DNA of 64,000 nucleotides, taken from assembly GCF_000001735.4 (NCBI RefSeq), contig NC_003075.7, forward strand, positions 8,309,001 through 8,373,000, given 5' to 3'. The notes below the pieces were generated by a model. It worked only from the letters and a program-made list of their open reading frames with translations, made no database searches and had not been told where the DNA came from. Source of the stretch: Arabidopsis thaliana. Taxonomy: Eukaryota; Streptophyta; Magnoliopsida; Brassicales; Brassicaceae. The translations under genes and the position numbers were made by a program. How positions within the stretch are numbered: position 1 is the first letter of the stretch; every line of letters starts with the position of its first letter. Below, one piece after another: positions 35,162 through 47,818 of the stretch.

Positions 35162-35566
35162 TCTGCTTTCTTTGATTTCACAGAGATTTTGAGGGACACT
35201 ACCTCTCTCTCTTTATAGATAGTGTATGTAACAAGAAACCTAGAAACAATTGTATATATAAAAATGTCGGTGGTTTTATAGGAGGGATCTAGGCCCGTAT
35301 CAGGCCCATTGCAAGAGGAAATTCAAAATTTTGTCTTCTTTTGGCCCAAATCAATTTAATAAAATCTGAATTAGGGGTTTTGTTTTTTGATTTCATGATA
35401 TAAACGACAAAAACCAAAAGTACATATATAACCAGAACTCAAGAGTCTTTTATAATAAAGGCAAACCGAAAAAACAGAACCGGTTATCAAGTCTCTCTCT
35501 TCCTTTTCTATCCAAATAACATCCACTTGTAATAATCTTATCGACAAACAATCGACCTATAACTAC

Positions 35567-35576
35567 CCACGTGTCA
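35567..35576 (+). promoter_or_regulatory. G-box/ABRE upstream of NF-YB3
   Basis: CCACGTGTCA, a G-box that also fits the ABA-response element core ACGTG, lies about 90 bases before the NF-YB3 ATG. A Site II core (reverse of TGGGCC) is further upstream near 35304. Confidence 0.45.
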
Positions 35577-35662
35577 TCACGATACGATTATTATCCTCTC
35601 TGATCCAACGGACCCAAAACATCTATCTCTCTTTCTCGACCTTTTGTCTCCTCGATCTAAAG

Positions 35663-36148
35663 ATGGCGGATTCGGACAACGATTCAGGAGGACACAAAGA
35701 CGGTGGAAATGCTTCGACACGTGAGCAAGATAGGTTTCTACCGATCGCTAACGTTAGCAGGATCATGAAGAAAGCACTTCCTGCGAACGCAAAAATCTCT
35801 AAGGATGCTAAAGAAACGGTTCAAGAGTGTGTATCGGAATTCATAAGTTTCATCACCGGTGAGGCTTCTGACAAGTGTCAGAGAGAGAAGAGGAAGACAA
35901 TCAACGGTGACGATCTTCTTTGGGCGATGACTACGCTAGGGTTTGAGGACTACGTGGAGCCTCTCAAGGTTTATCTGCAAAAGTATAGGGAGGTGGAAGG
36001 AGAGAAGACTACTACGGCAGGGAGACAAGGCGATAAGGAAGGTGGAGGAGGAGGCGGTGGAGCTGGAAGTGGAAGTGGAGGAGCTCCGATGTACGGTGGT
36101 GGCATGGTGACTACGATGGGACATCAATTTTCCCATCATTTTTCTTAA
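35663..36148 (+). CDS. NF-YB3: CCAAT-binding factor subunit NF-YB3 (161 aa)
   Basis: Intronless gene for the histone-fold B subunit of the heterotrimeric CCAAT-binding factor NF-Y, which pairs with NF-YC and then NF-YA in the nucleus. The conserved core spans about residues 20-113 ([20 protein letters not shown] ... [13 protein letters not shown]). Residue 47 is Lys (ISKDAK), so it is a non-LEC1-type NF-YB; LEC1-type members have Asp there. The C-terminal tail has a Gly-rich run (127-147) and ends [13 protein letters not shown]3 is known to promote photoperiodic flowering with CO and NF-YC proteins. The start has a short Asp-rich lead [11 protein letters not shown] believe it is At4g14540. 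Confidence 0.95.
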   Translation: MADSDNDSGGHKDGGNASTREQDRFLPIANVSRIMKKALPANAKISKDAKETVQECVSEFISFITGEASDKCQREKRKTINGDDLLWAMTTLGFEDYVEPLKVYLQKYREVEGEKTTTAGRQGDKEGGGGGGGAGSGSGGAPMYGGGMVTTMGHQFSHHFS

Positions 36149-37221
36149 TTGTAAAATGATAAAAGCAAATTTTCATTTTTATTAATTAATGATATATATA
36201 TATATATGTTTAACTTTTAGTATAATGTTTACAGAATTTTTTTTTTAAAACTAGGTTCAACCCACTAACGTAACAAAATAAATATTAAATTTATGATTCG
36301 TAAGGTTAGGGTGTTACTTTTTTCAAAAAAAAAGAATAAAAGAAGGTTAGGGTGTTTATTCGTGAAAGATGAAAGTAACAAAAGTAAACTAGGATATCGA
36401 AGTTTATGGTTGAATTAGGAGGAAAAATCAAATGAGAGAGACATACATTTTTTTTAGAGTAAAATGTTTCCTAAAAAATTGTAGTGGGAATATAATTATA
36501 GCATCAAGCTAAAAAGAGTCATTGAAAAACTTTTTCTACTTTGATGCAGGGAACATGAGATGTAATCAAGGGCATATCTAAAACGTAACCTTTGATCTTT
36601 GATCTTTGATCTTTTTTTTTTTTTTTTTTTTTTTTGAAATTCAGGAGGTTCTGGGCCGAAGCCCGTAATTCCTCCAGGCCCGAAACCACAGCATGTAATA
36701 TTAGTTTTTCTTTTAAAGTGTTGTGATGCGAAAATTTCATATTTGAGTCCAGGTTTTTAAGAGCTTGGGTTTTCCATTAGTCCATGTTATGCCACAAATA
36801 TTCAAAGATTTTTTCTTACAAGCAATACTCAAATATCAAAACTAAGTTTCTATCAAAAAACTAAACAAAACATCAGCCAGGTAAAATCAGGAAAAAATAA
36901 AGAATTATCAACAAATACCATGACTACAATAACCAAACTGCTTTCCATTATTGTTTTTGTCAAGCAAATTGTATTCAACATTGAATTTCAAAACAGAGAA
37001 GATCATACGGTGTAGAATTAAAAACAAGATTGAAACGATACATTATAAATAACGACAAAGGCTTGAAAATTTATCAGATAGGAAGTTCCGACGAACCTAA
37101 ATGAAAGTCTCCATGACAGACTCCATATTGAAGACTAATTTCAAAAGATTAAAGAGAAACTCATGATAATAATAGCTCGTACAGCTAGTGCTTCTTCCAT
37201 CGAAGTAGAGCTTTCAAGAAA
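36149..37221. other. Intergenic region with an A-tailed retroposon end (minus strand)
   Basis: A 23-base T-run at 36605-36627 follows three copies of TTTGATC (36587-36607 or so). The adjacent sequence on the right is GC-richer (GGGCCGAAGCCCG, CCAGGCCCG). Read on the minus strand this is a poly(A) tail behind an element end. The element is not identified, and its other end is not found. An (AT)n run lies at about 36191-36206. Confidence 0.35.
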
Positions 37222-37760
37222 TCACTCCAAAAAGGAGTTGTATAGGAAGGATCTCTCCAAAACATTCCAAAGCAATACAATAGGAGAAGCTTTTACCCTT
37301 TTTGGGTCGTGAAGGACCATGCTTTGTGCTCTGTTCTCACAACATTGAGAACTTTGTAGTAGAGCGAAGCTGGAAAAGAGTTGTGGCGTTGTGGATGCAT
37401 GTGGTACTCTTATGCCAAACCTCGTAAACACACGCATGACATGCTTGAAGCAGTGCAATGGAGATGTCATTGCTTGTAGAAGTTGTTGATGACAGGCGGA
37501 TGGTGCTGGAATCATTCAATAGGTAGGGTTGTAGGCAACAACTTTACCATAATTTTGTTTCAGATTTGAGCTGAAAATGAATAATTTAAGTGCAAGTGGT
37601 GAATTCCTAGATTCTCCCTCAATGCCACATTAAAGCAAGTTTGTTCAACATGACATCTCAAAAAAAATCCTATCAATAGTAGGGTTGAGGTTAAAAATAA
37701 AGAGTTATAAACTGCGAAAGCATGTTTAGGAATTCTCACCTTATGCCATACCAAAACCAA
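37222..37760 (-). mobile_element. Decayed LINE remnant (zf-RVT region)
   Basis: On the minus strand, 37760-37560 encodes LVWHKVRIPKHAF followed by HVEQTC, which resembles the Trp/Lys/Ile-Pro-Lys-His and Cys motifs of the plant LINE zf-RVT domain. Further downstream a different frame gives VYEVWHKSTTCIHN, like the IW-x-ERN-type region near the LINE C-terminus. Frames are badly broken. Assignment is by motif resemblance only. Confidence 0.4.
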
Positions 37761-37985
37761 CTAAAGAACTAATGGTTTAGATATTCTGATGTTATGCCAA
37801 GCATTTAGGGAGGAGAATAATTCGGAATCATTTCATCAATTATCCAAACTATCATTCATTGTAGGAGTAACTAGAATTCTTCAGTTCATTAATGGGAAAT
37901 TAATAATAATTTTTAATTTATTGTGTCAAATAACTAACTTTCTGTAAAATATTAAAAAAGAAGGAAAAATGAGAGATTTTCCAAA

Positions 37986-38772
37986 CACTTCAAAAATCAC
38001 TTTTGATTTAATAAAAAATTTTCTGTCTCTTAAAATAAAAGCTCTATGTTCTCTATAAAAAAGCTTTCTCCGCCGCTGCCTAAGATTACTTGTTTCAGTG
38101 GCTTTTTTCAGCATCGGAAGCGAGGTTTCTTTACTTTCTTTCTTTAGTTTTGATTTCTTTTTGTTTTGGTATGATCTGAATCATATTTTCTTCCAATGGT
38201 TTAAGATCTAAATTCTCATATCTAGATCAATAAAGTCTAAATCCTTTCATCTACGGGATTTGCTGCTTGTTTTTTACTCCTTCATCTACAGCTTTAGTTC
38301 TGGTCGTTCCAACCATGCCAGAGGTAGATCTATTCGATTCTTCAACGCCTTAGATGCATACTTCTCACCATTGAAGATCTCGATCTCCTTCCTTTCTTTA
38401 TGAGATTTTTTTCCTTTGGGTCTTCGGGTGTTGGTTTGTCTCACCGCCGTTTACGGTAAGAAGAATATTGATTTTATTTTCTTTGAATGGATCTCTAATC
38501 TCAGATCTATATTTTGTTTTAATTTGGATTTAGAATTTGTATTAGATTTTTGAGTTCTTAAGTGATAAGTTTGGGAAGTTTTGGATCAGTTTTAATATGT
38601 TTTTTTTATTCTGGAATTTTTCCTTTTTGTATATGTATTTGTCTCTAGAAAATCCGTTTTCTCGCCGGCTTAACTTCTGAACTGGTTATTTTTCTTACCC
38701 GGCATATGTATTTTACCCCTTATGATATTTTTTATAAATGAAATCTTAATTTTTACTGAAAAAAAAGAAACA
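37986..38772 (+). mobile_element. Retroposon-like insertion flanked by a 15-bp target-site duplication
   Basis: GAGAGATTTTCCAAA occurs at 37971-37985 and again at 38773-38787, directly bounding 787 bases. The 3' end carries an A-rich tail (38758-38772) after TAAATGAAATCTTAATTTTT. The interior has pyrimidine-rich, GC-richer stretches (CTCCGCCGCTGCC, CTCACCGCCG, CTCGCCGGC) like plant LINE 5'UTRs, and no ORF of note. The TSD and tail are seen directly; LINE-derived, internally deleted origin is inference. Confidence 0.7.
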
Positions 38773-38787
38773 GAGAGATTTTCCAAA

Positions 38788-39520
38788 AAGGAAAGAAAAT
38801 TTTTATGCTTCTAGTGGTGAAGGGCACATTAGCATGAAGAGGATGGACTGAATTTGAAAGACCCATGAATATGCACATGCTCTTGTTCCCTACGCCTCTC
38901 ATGGGTCCTGAATTTAATAACGTATTCCCACGTAACTAGGAAAGAAAAAAGAAACTTAAAACCATGAATATTTGTTTTGTAGTTTTAAAATTGGTTTTGT
39001 AATGAAGATTTTAGTTCGTTTCAAAATCTTTTTGGAAACCATTTTAGTCAAAAAATATACCAACAGTTTTCTTAGTTTTCTTAAGAAATTGTTATGTGAA
39101 ATGTTTTTAGATACATCAAAAATAGTTACAAATTTCAAATATAATCTGTAAAGCCAATAAATGAGAAAATAAAGAGGAAAAGAATAATAAAGTAGGAAAA
39201 GTGGAGATAAATTATTTAACGTAAATTTACCTATCATAAATTATATATAGTATTAGCATTTTAAATTTTAAATAGCAAAAATACGAACTCTATAGATTTA
39301 CTATCACAATTACATATTAAAAAATGATTTCTACTAATTAAGAGATGAAAACAAAAACACAGACTAATTTCAAAAAAAAAAAAAAAGACATATTTAAAGT
39401 TATTTTTTTCGTAAACAATTATATTTTCCTATATACTTCCAATATTTTAAATTAAAAACACATGATCATAACAATACCAAAAAAAAAAAATCAATGCATA
39501 TTGTCCTCTTTTTTTTTTGT
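38788..39520. other. Downstream flank of IAA14
   Basis: AT-rich sequence containing the IAA14 3'UTR side. The 93-codon minus-strand ORF at 38956-39237 is Lys/Tyr/Phe-rich low-complexity translation, not a supported gene. Confidence 0.45.
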
Positions 39521-40923
39521 TCATGATCTGTTCTTGAACTTCTCCATTGCTCTTGGAGCTGAAAAAAAAACACGAGCATTATTGGAAAAACAGAAAAGAG
39601 CCACTTATAGAAACGAACAGAAAAGAAAACTTACCAAGTCCAATTGCTTCGGATCCTTTCATTATGCGCAAACGTTTGCATGACTCGACAAACATCCTGA
39701 AATCGGGATTTGGGTTGGTGACTAAATTTAGAAATCTATTGAAAGTGAAAGAATATGTGCCAGCTACAAATGAGGTAACATATTGATGAGTTAGTATTTA
39801 TATATAAACATCTTCTCTGTCTCTGAGTTCTGTCCCATGCCAACCAAAAGATGGCTGTGCGTGTTTATAACACATGGATATTGATTATCATTTTGTGTAT
39901 TTTTTTGATAAGTAATATCAATAATAATGCTTTAGAGAATATTGTTTTTTTTGTTTAGAGAATAATTTTGGTCATAATAATGAAAGCAAGAAGAATGAGG
40001 AAACTCACGGCCAGGGGACATCACCAACGAGCATCCAGTCACCATCTTTGTCCTCGTAGCTTGGAACATACTCAGAACTGTTCAACAGATCCATCACTTT
40101 ACTCTCGTTCATGAAATCTATCATCCCTTGTGCTCCATAACTCCCTTAATTAATCAAAATCCCAAAACTTATCATATTAATTAGTCGTATATGGAAAAAA
40201 CTGTATCGTTAAAAAGAAAAAATTGTAAGTAAACACAAAAATAATAATGATAATTCGACTTATATGTCTGAAAATGCATACCCATGGTAAAGGAGCTGAA
40301 CATTTTGGCCAAGGCATCAGAGAGATCCTTGTAGCTGGTGTACATCTTGAGGTCAACCTTCCGAAGATAAGGAGCTCCATCCATGGAAACCTTCACAAAG
40401 GCGACGGTTCCTCCACCACTACTCATTGCCTCCTCTGCTTCGCCGCTCTTCTGATTAGCCATAACATTTTTCCGGTAGTTCCTCACCGGTGGCCAACCCA
40501 CCACTTGTGCTCTGCATAGAATATAACAACACACACACACATTCAATAACGTTATTACTTATGCATCCTTACATCTTTCATATATATGTATTTTAAGAAC
40601 TTTTATATCAACTATTAGTCTTTTTATCTCAAAAAAAAAAAAAAAAAGTCTTCCCTTTTAAGGAAGGTCTTCTTCTTAAGGAATTGTGTAAATAGAACTT
40701 ACTTAGCAGGAGGCTTAGAAGGGTCTTTAAGGAAGGTCTTCTCCTTGGGAGCTCCATTAGTGTTGAGATCCACATGTCCTTGTTTGTTAGATTGAAGATT
40801 AAGTTTGAGATCAACGGTCTCGGAGAAGCCTCTCTTGTTCCCAACACCCGACTTGGCCGGACTTTCAACGGTTTCAGTGCCTCCGGGGAGGCCAAGACAA
40901 AGCTCCGTCTCCTTAAGGTTCAT
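39521..40923 (-). CDS. IAA14: AUX/IAA repressor IAA14 (SOLITARY-ROOT), 228 aa, five exons
   Basis: Minus-strand exons 40923-40703, 40511-40282, 40144-40009, 39696-39635 and 39558-39521 give a 228-codon frame. It is an auxin co-receptor and repressor that binds ARF7/ARF19 and blocks lateral-root initiation until TIR1/AFB-mediated degradation. Domain I has the EAR-type repression motif TELCLGLPG (residues about 6-14), which recruits TOPLESS. Domain II carries the degron VGWPPVR at 78-84, with Pro82 being the residue altered in the stabilised slr-1 mutant. Domains III-IV (PB1) follow: [17 protein letters not shown], then [17 protein letters not shown] basic C-terminal tail KFKNRS is a likely nuclear signal. 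Intron 1 holds a 17-nt copy of adjacent exon 1 sequence. Divergent partner is IAA1, 11.3 kb away. I believe it is At4g14550. Confidence 0.97.
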
Positions 40924-43900
40924 ATCTCTTCTTGCTGTCTATATATGTCTTAAATCAGAATATGTTTTCTCTCTCTCTCGATAACTCTTGTTGGGGGTGA
41001 AGTTTGATAAGAGGGGAACAAGAATGAGGTAAGGAGATAGAGTCGATAATATAAGGGACGAAGAAAGAGACTATAGTACTATACTATAGTGGTAGAAAAA
41101 AAACGGTTTAAACCCGTGATTAGTCGTCTGACTTTTCTAATTCTTTAACTATTAAAATACAAAGGTCTATTGTGTATCTGCTGTAGTGCATGGAATCCCT
41201 ACATTTTCTTGCAATGTGGGTTCTCAACACGTGGCCTTCTGCTAAACGTTGGTAGGTTGTTTTAGTAAATCTCACTCTTTCATGTCAATAACCTGAAAAG
41301 TATAGGTGATGAGTGATGACCGTTGATTGTTGAATGATATTGTTACATCTCTTAGGTTTTGAAAATACGAACATACGTTTGCCCAAAATATGTTAAGTAA
41401 ATAAAAATGAAAATATATTAAGATTCCGAGTAAATAAAAATGATATTATAAAAACATGAGTACCTCTTTCAACATGTCTAAGTAATGTCTTTATTGATCA
41501 CTTCTATGATTAATGTACTTTTTTAATTGCCTACCAATTTGTTAGACGTTGCCTCCATTGGTCAACTCTTCACGTATCACATCACATGTATACAGAAATT
41601 GGGCGGTAAAAATTCCGTGAATCGTATTTGGTCAACATTATTATATGATTTAATCATATAATTATATTTCTTAAAACTTTCGAAGTCAGCATCGGTGAAA
41701 ATAGTTATGACCAACTAAGTTTGATCCTAATTAAGACGTACAACAAATAATCAATGATAACAATCTTAGTATATATTTTACTTCAATTTGGACCATCTTC
41801 TCTCAACATTGTCCTGAAATTCCGGGAAATGATGGGGCAATTTTAGGAAAATGGGCTTGTTCAGTTGTCCATTAAATCATTATTAAAGAGCATAATCAAA
41901 TTAAAATAAGCTTGTCTTCCGAACCTTCCAATCATGTGGTTCAAGTATAACCACACATGAACGTATAATTTGTTCGACGGAAAGTGCGGCTTTGTGACTA
42001 TATTTATTAGCATGCTCAATTACATTTTCTTTGTTTAGACGTATTATAATCAAATTTCTTATCATTGATTTTAGTTAATCATTGGATATCAAAAATAATA
42101 AGAATATAATGAGCCGTTCAAAACTTAAATAAGCTAAAAGTGCACATGGATTTTACTTGCGATCTCTATATAAACTATACCACCCATTGTTTTGTGGTTA
42201 TGGGATAATATCCTTTGGAAATCTTTGGAAATAAAATGACTATTATTTTAGATACAATAAAATATTCCAATGATACATAATCCTTTTAATTAATAACACC
42301 ATAATGAATACTTTACTTAAAAAGTTAAAATATCCAGCAAAAGTTGATATTCAAATCTGATGAAAATATTAAAAGTTACAATCTAACTGAGTATTAGTAA
42401 ATCAAGATCATGTAAATTTAATATTATCGACATATACAGTCATTTATATTTATTTTTATTAGTATTCAAATAATTATTATAAAACTATTTGGTTGATAAT
42501 ATATCGTTAAATTTGATCATATTACAAATAAACATTTCTTTTATGTCAATAACATTACTTACTGAGTGTTAATAGCTCAATTGTTAAAGACTATAAGACA
42601 AAACCTAGAAATCACCAGTTGTAATGACATTTGGAAAGAAACCATATAAAATGCTCTAGTTTGAGAGGACGTATGTTCCTAGGCCTAAACTTTTTAGTAA
42701 TAAAAATAAAATAAAAAGCAACATCACTTATGCGGAAGCCTATCATATATAAACAACATTAATTAGCACAAACCATTAGTAAAACAGATGCACTACATTC
42801 ATGATGGACTATTTTAGCATTAGCTTCCGAGTTCCGAGAGCCCAACGAATAATTCTACTTGCACTACATTGGAGATTTCTGGTAAACTTGTTTCTACTTA
42901 TCTACGTAATTTGCCGTTTCTACTTTCTAGGAGCATAGAAAAATTAAATAAATGTTTTGCCCAAGAAGTAGTCTAATTATTTTCAGATTGGTGGTGCACT
43001 GTCGAACAAAGACACATTGCTTGTTCCTTTTTTTGGTTTTCTTGATAGCAAGAACAATCTAATAACCCAAACAATACTAATTTTTGAAATCCTTGAAAGA
43101 TCGGATTTTATTAACATTTAATGCATAGAATATGACTGAAAAACACGAACAGTAGATATTTATTGATGGGTAACTCGATCTCCGACCTATATCCACAAGA
43201 AAACACATCTTCCCTAGTCAAAGTACTATTCAATTGAATCCGGTGAAGATAGTGAGACAAGTCACATCCAATTGGGGAAGCAATAAACATACCAAACCCT
43301 CAAAGGCTATGTTTTTGCCTTGTCAACATCCCTCACTCCCCCAATAACCCATTGTTTCTATGACTCCCACCATTCAAATTCTCATTCATTTTTATCTTTT
43401 TAATTATTGTTCTCTTTTAGATTTTCAATAACGTTTCTAAACCAATATAATACATATTCATAAAATGAAAATACCTTTTCCTATCTCGCAGCATCTTTCA
43501 TACTCATCATCTTATTCGTTGTCCATCTTCCCAACCACAAATTCTTCTCTGCATAAACACCTTTCATTAGATGCAACAACATATGCACTTGTCCCTCGAA
43601 TTAATTTTCTCATCAAATCCTTTTGTTTTCTTCTTAACTGGTTAATTAATGCGTACGATCAATTATCTTCATGCACATATGATTAGGGTTTTGAATCTTA
43701 TCTATTTCAAGTTCTACAACATGAAGCGTAAATATGGTGAACTTCTATAGTTTGTGGATACTATTGATTTTTGGTAGATGTAAAGAGTGGATATTGTTTG
43801 ACTACGTGGATCTATTTTTCATTATGCATTATAGATGGTAGGCTCCCGCAGTTCCGCTTGACTTTTAGCCATAAACTCATTTACTCGTTCTAGTGGTAGT

Positions 43901-44105
43901 GGAGAGGCATATCGTATTTAATTGATATCGTATTATACAAATTTAAAAATGTTTACCTTATTGTTTTACCTACGGATGTCTACGTAAATGTAATCCCTAC
44001 AATTTTTTTATGTGACCCACCTATGTTTTTAGTTCCAAAAAAGGTAAAGGTGTGGAATTTGGACAGTCGAAGTATAGTATATCCAAAAGTTTTGTCAACG
44101 ATACT
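40924..44105. other. IAA14-proximal part of the IAA14-IAA1 gap
   Basis: AT-rich, with the IAA14 promoter at its left edge. Weak TATA-like TATATTA on the minus strand lies near 41050. A 73-codon ORF at 43465-43686 (MKIPFPISQHLSYSSS start) has no family support. No gene is called. Confidence 0.5.
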
Positions 44106-44178
44106 ATCCAAAACTCGAATTATTTGTTTCTTTTTTCATATCATCTTTTTTTTATGGCAAATAATTCGAGTTTTGGAT
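44106..44178. repeat. 21-bp perfect inverted repeat
   Basis: ATCCAAAACTCGAATTATTTG at 44106-44126 has its perfect reverse complement at 44158-44178, with a 31-nt pyrimidine-rich loop. Confidence 0.9.
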
Positions 44179-44563
44179 CTAAATGTGAGAAAAGTTTTGT
44201 GATAATTCAATCATAATTTTTACACGAGAAAAGTTTTCAAGGCACATTGTTTTATACTTATCTAAATTATGTGACCCAACGATACTACTAGACAAGACGA
44301 GACAGGTCCAAACAAAGTAGTGACTGATTGGTAGAAGGAGATTTATGAGATGGTCCGGGTTATAATGTTAAGCCATTTTCAAGAAGTTATACGTGTTGGT
44401 TCTTATGATATGTAAATCTATTGTGGTCTCTCCTGTGACCACAACAGATTGCATTTGACCACGTGATTTTCTATTTAGCAATCAATTCACGATTGGTATA
44501 CACAACCCTTATATATATTCCAAACAAAATAATTAATTCTTACATCTATCAAAACTATATTTA

Positions 44564-44660
44564 AAACGAAAGTCAGACTAATTTCAACATTATAACCATC
44601 ATGGTTAATCTAAACGAAAGTTAAGAGTAATTTCAACATTACAACCATCATATGGTTCAT
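44564..44660 (+). repeat. 48-bp diverged tandem duplication
   Basis: Two copies (44564-44611 and 44612-about 44660) share AAACGAAAGT and TAATTTCAACATTA, and ACCATCAT. Immediately after, ATATGGTTCATACTTT is duplicated around a T-run (44650s and 44680s). Confidence 0.8.
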
Positions 44661-47501
44661 ACTTTTTTTTTTTTTTGAACAACATATGGTTCATACTTTA
44701 AATGACCATATTGTTGACGAAGTGAAGTTGATTCTAGGTCTGGACTAACAAACAAACTGATATGTTCATAGATGGAGAACGTATACGACCCAAATTTATT
44801 TATTACTTGTAATAACATATTAATAGTGTAAGATATGTGAACACCTTGATAGTCTAGTGCTTGAGTGAATTTGATTTGAAACTTTTTATGTAATTTTTCT
44901 GGCACGTGGTATCTTTTTCTTTTAACATCTTTGGATCAACATTGTCCGATATATGGTCTATTTTTACTACGCGAGGTAACGAGATTTAGTAGAATCGAAT
45001 TCTGATAGAAACGGTGGAATCAGATGGACTTAACTACTTGATTAAAGACACATCCCTCACACGTGACAAACCAAAAAAAATGTTGGACATTTGGATAGTC
45101 ATGCCAATGGAATGTACTGTACTTGTTCATAGTTGTAAATAACACCAAAAATCAACTGAACTAAGGAAAGAGACTTTAAACATCTTCCCAAGAAACGAAA
45201 ACTCGAACACATATTCACAAAATGTTCTGTTACCAAAATTACTTCTCATCTGAGAAAAAATAATCTAACATAAAGAATAATTAATTATGAACATACAAGA
45301 ATATGACAACTGAATAAATATATGATTCCGATTTAGCTACGCATTCGTAAACTAAAATTTTGATTACGATTCTTTATACCTTAGCAGAGATCAATTATTT
45401 GTTTCAAAGGTTTTGTTTTTTAAAACAATAGCTGATTATCGACGTAACTACAACTTTTGAATTTGTTTTTATCAATATATACTCTGTCACGTTATGTAGT
45501 TGTACTCAAGCAGTTGGTTATTTGTTGTTTAGCAAATGATTCAGTTTGAATCATCTGTTACAATAATATACATAGAACATCAACAATAGTACTGTTCTTG
45601 TAAGTGAAGCAAAGTCCCGATTTAGGACCACTTTTTAAGTTTCTTGGATCTAAATGTGTGAATAGCGACATCGCATTAATGTATTACATGAAAGTTTATG
45701 GTTTTGATCTGATATTAAGATATATATTTATATGATTCAATAATTCCTTACAAAGTCAAATTTTATTTTTATATCCCAGTGGTTAAATTTATATTACTTG
45801 ATGATAAGTGTAAAGTTGGAGTATAAAGGATAATAATGCAGATCAACTTATAAACAAGGTCCTACATACATGCATAGATCACAAACCATAGACATAAATA
45901 AGAGAATCTGGCACTGATAGTACGATACATAATGTTGGTGGAACCAGAGACATAGTACTAGGACCATGGTAGGAGCTGACCATAGATAGGCATCTTCCTC
46001 TGCTTAAAAATGTTTCAACGTATTATATAAATTCTTAAGATAAAGTTTCATATGTTTGACCAAAAAAAAGAAAGATAAAGTTTCATATATCTTTTTGTGA
46101 CCGTGAAGAAAAAAACATAAATAAAGAAGTCATCCGAGAAGAAAAAAAATCATATAGACCTTTTTTTCACTAAGCCTAAATTTGTAAGTAGTTATAGGAT
46201 TTAGTTTGACGACCGACGGAAAGCATGGGAGAAAAAGAGATGCACAAGCATCCTCTTAATTTTTGTATGAAATTAAAAGTAAAAATAAATAAATATAAAT
46301 ATATATATATATATATATTATATTCCCTTTTAAAATTCAGTTTTTACTATACAATTATACTGTAAAATAAATCTTGGAATTTTCCTAAAAGTGACGAATA
46401 CTTGTGATTTTAATAGCTCAAAATGGTAATTTTGTACCGATGTAGAATATGATATATAATTTTGATAATTATCAATCACAAAAATGTTATTAAAAACGTT
46501 ATTAAAATGTTTACTCTCAGTTTTTCGGTATAGTTTTTATGTACCACTCTTTCTTACAATTTTACATTACTTCATAAAAGTTTACCATTCCAGTTTACAA
46601 CTAAAAAAATTATACAGATTTGTATTATTAGTCAGACCCAATATTGGATTATAAGATAGGAGGAGTACTTTGATAGTTTGATTAGACATAAAAATACCCT
46701 CTAAAGAAAAATATTGGACTCGTGATCAAGTTTGTAGCCTAATGCTCCTATAGTCACATTGCTTCCCATGGGTGACCGGCGATGGATGTAGTAGTGTGGA
46801 TGCTTATGATTTTTTTTATAAGAACATAATCGACACAAAATATGTATTTGAAATACAGACACATTAGAAGAAGAAAATAAAATTAAAAAGAAACCCCTTT
46901 GCACAAAAGAGAAGAAAAGAAAAAGATTAACCCCTAAGGCAGATCCAACAAATGTTGAGTTTGAGTATATGTATCGGCTTAAAGATTTACGTCGATAATT
47001 CTAAGCTGTCCAAAATTCATATGGCCCTTTATAAAATTATTATGGCGCGGCCCATCGCGAAACTCATATCTAAGTAAGATAGGAATTCAAGGGCAATTCA
47101 AAAAATTATGGAAGGTCTTTTTGTTTTTGTTTACGTCTATTTTTTTATTGTTTTTAAACACAACCACAAAAAGTGAGAGAGAAAACTGTGGCAAGAAGGA
47201 TCAAAGCATGCAAAACACTAGTGGAGTATACTCCCAACGATCCAGTGCAATATGATAATCTGTGATGAAGATCGAACCATTAATGTCTAGCTTTGATATA
47301 TAGAGGGTGTAGTGATATTTTTTTTGAAAAATGTGGCGAGGGTGAAGAATAAGACCAAGATGAGACCTCATGTTTATATTTATCGAATGTATAAATATAT
47401 TTTTGGACTTAGTAATCATTTAAGTAGCTACACAATGACATTAATAATACAAAAAACTATTATATATGTTTTATTTTCGATTCTTTTAAACACAAATATC
47501 C
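44661..47501. other. Central part of the IAA14-IAA1 gap
   Basis: AT-rich, no supported gene. It includes an (AT)10 microsatellite at about 46299-46318. The 67- to 82-codon ORFs here are not convincing. Confidence 0.5.
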
Positions 47502-47654
47502 TTTATTTATGTTTATAGTATCATTTATGTTTATAGTATCATTTATATTTATAGTATCATTTATGTTTATATTTATAGTATCATTTATGTTTATGTTTAT
47601 AGTATCATATATTTATGTTTATACTATAAATGATATTTATAGTATCATTTATGT
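47502..47654 (+). repeat. AT-rich minisatellite of TTTATAGTATCATTTATG-type units
   Basis: Six or seven variable copies of an 18-24 bp unit built from TTTATAGTATCA and TTTATG blocks. One unit near 47623-47634 is inverted, making the palindrome ACTATAAATGATATTTATAGT. Confidence 0.88.
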
Positions 47655-47818
47655 TAATTAAAATTTTGTTTTAATAAGAATAGAAAATTTGATAGAATAC
47701 AAAGTTGGTATGAATGTAGTACAATTTAAATACAATGTGTCATTTCTCTGACTTGTTTTATATTATATATAAATAATTGCAGTGATAAAGCAATTATAAA
47801 AGTATTTCCCTAGTCTCC

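Noticed and set aside
38956-39237. 93-codon minus-strand ORF downstream of IAA14
   Set aside because: Lys/Tyr/Phe/Leu-rich translation of A/T tracts with no recognisable domain.
43465-43686. 73-codon ORF in the IAA14-IAA1 gap with a Ser-rich start
   Set aside because: No signal peptide, family motif or promoter context; length expected by chance in this much AT-rich DNA.
46299-46318. (AT)n run as a regulatory site
   Set aside because: Simple microsatellite with no gene nearby.
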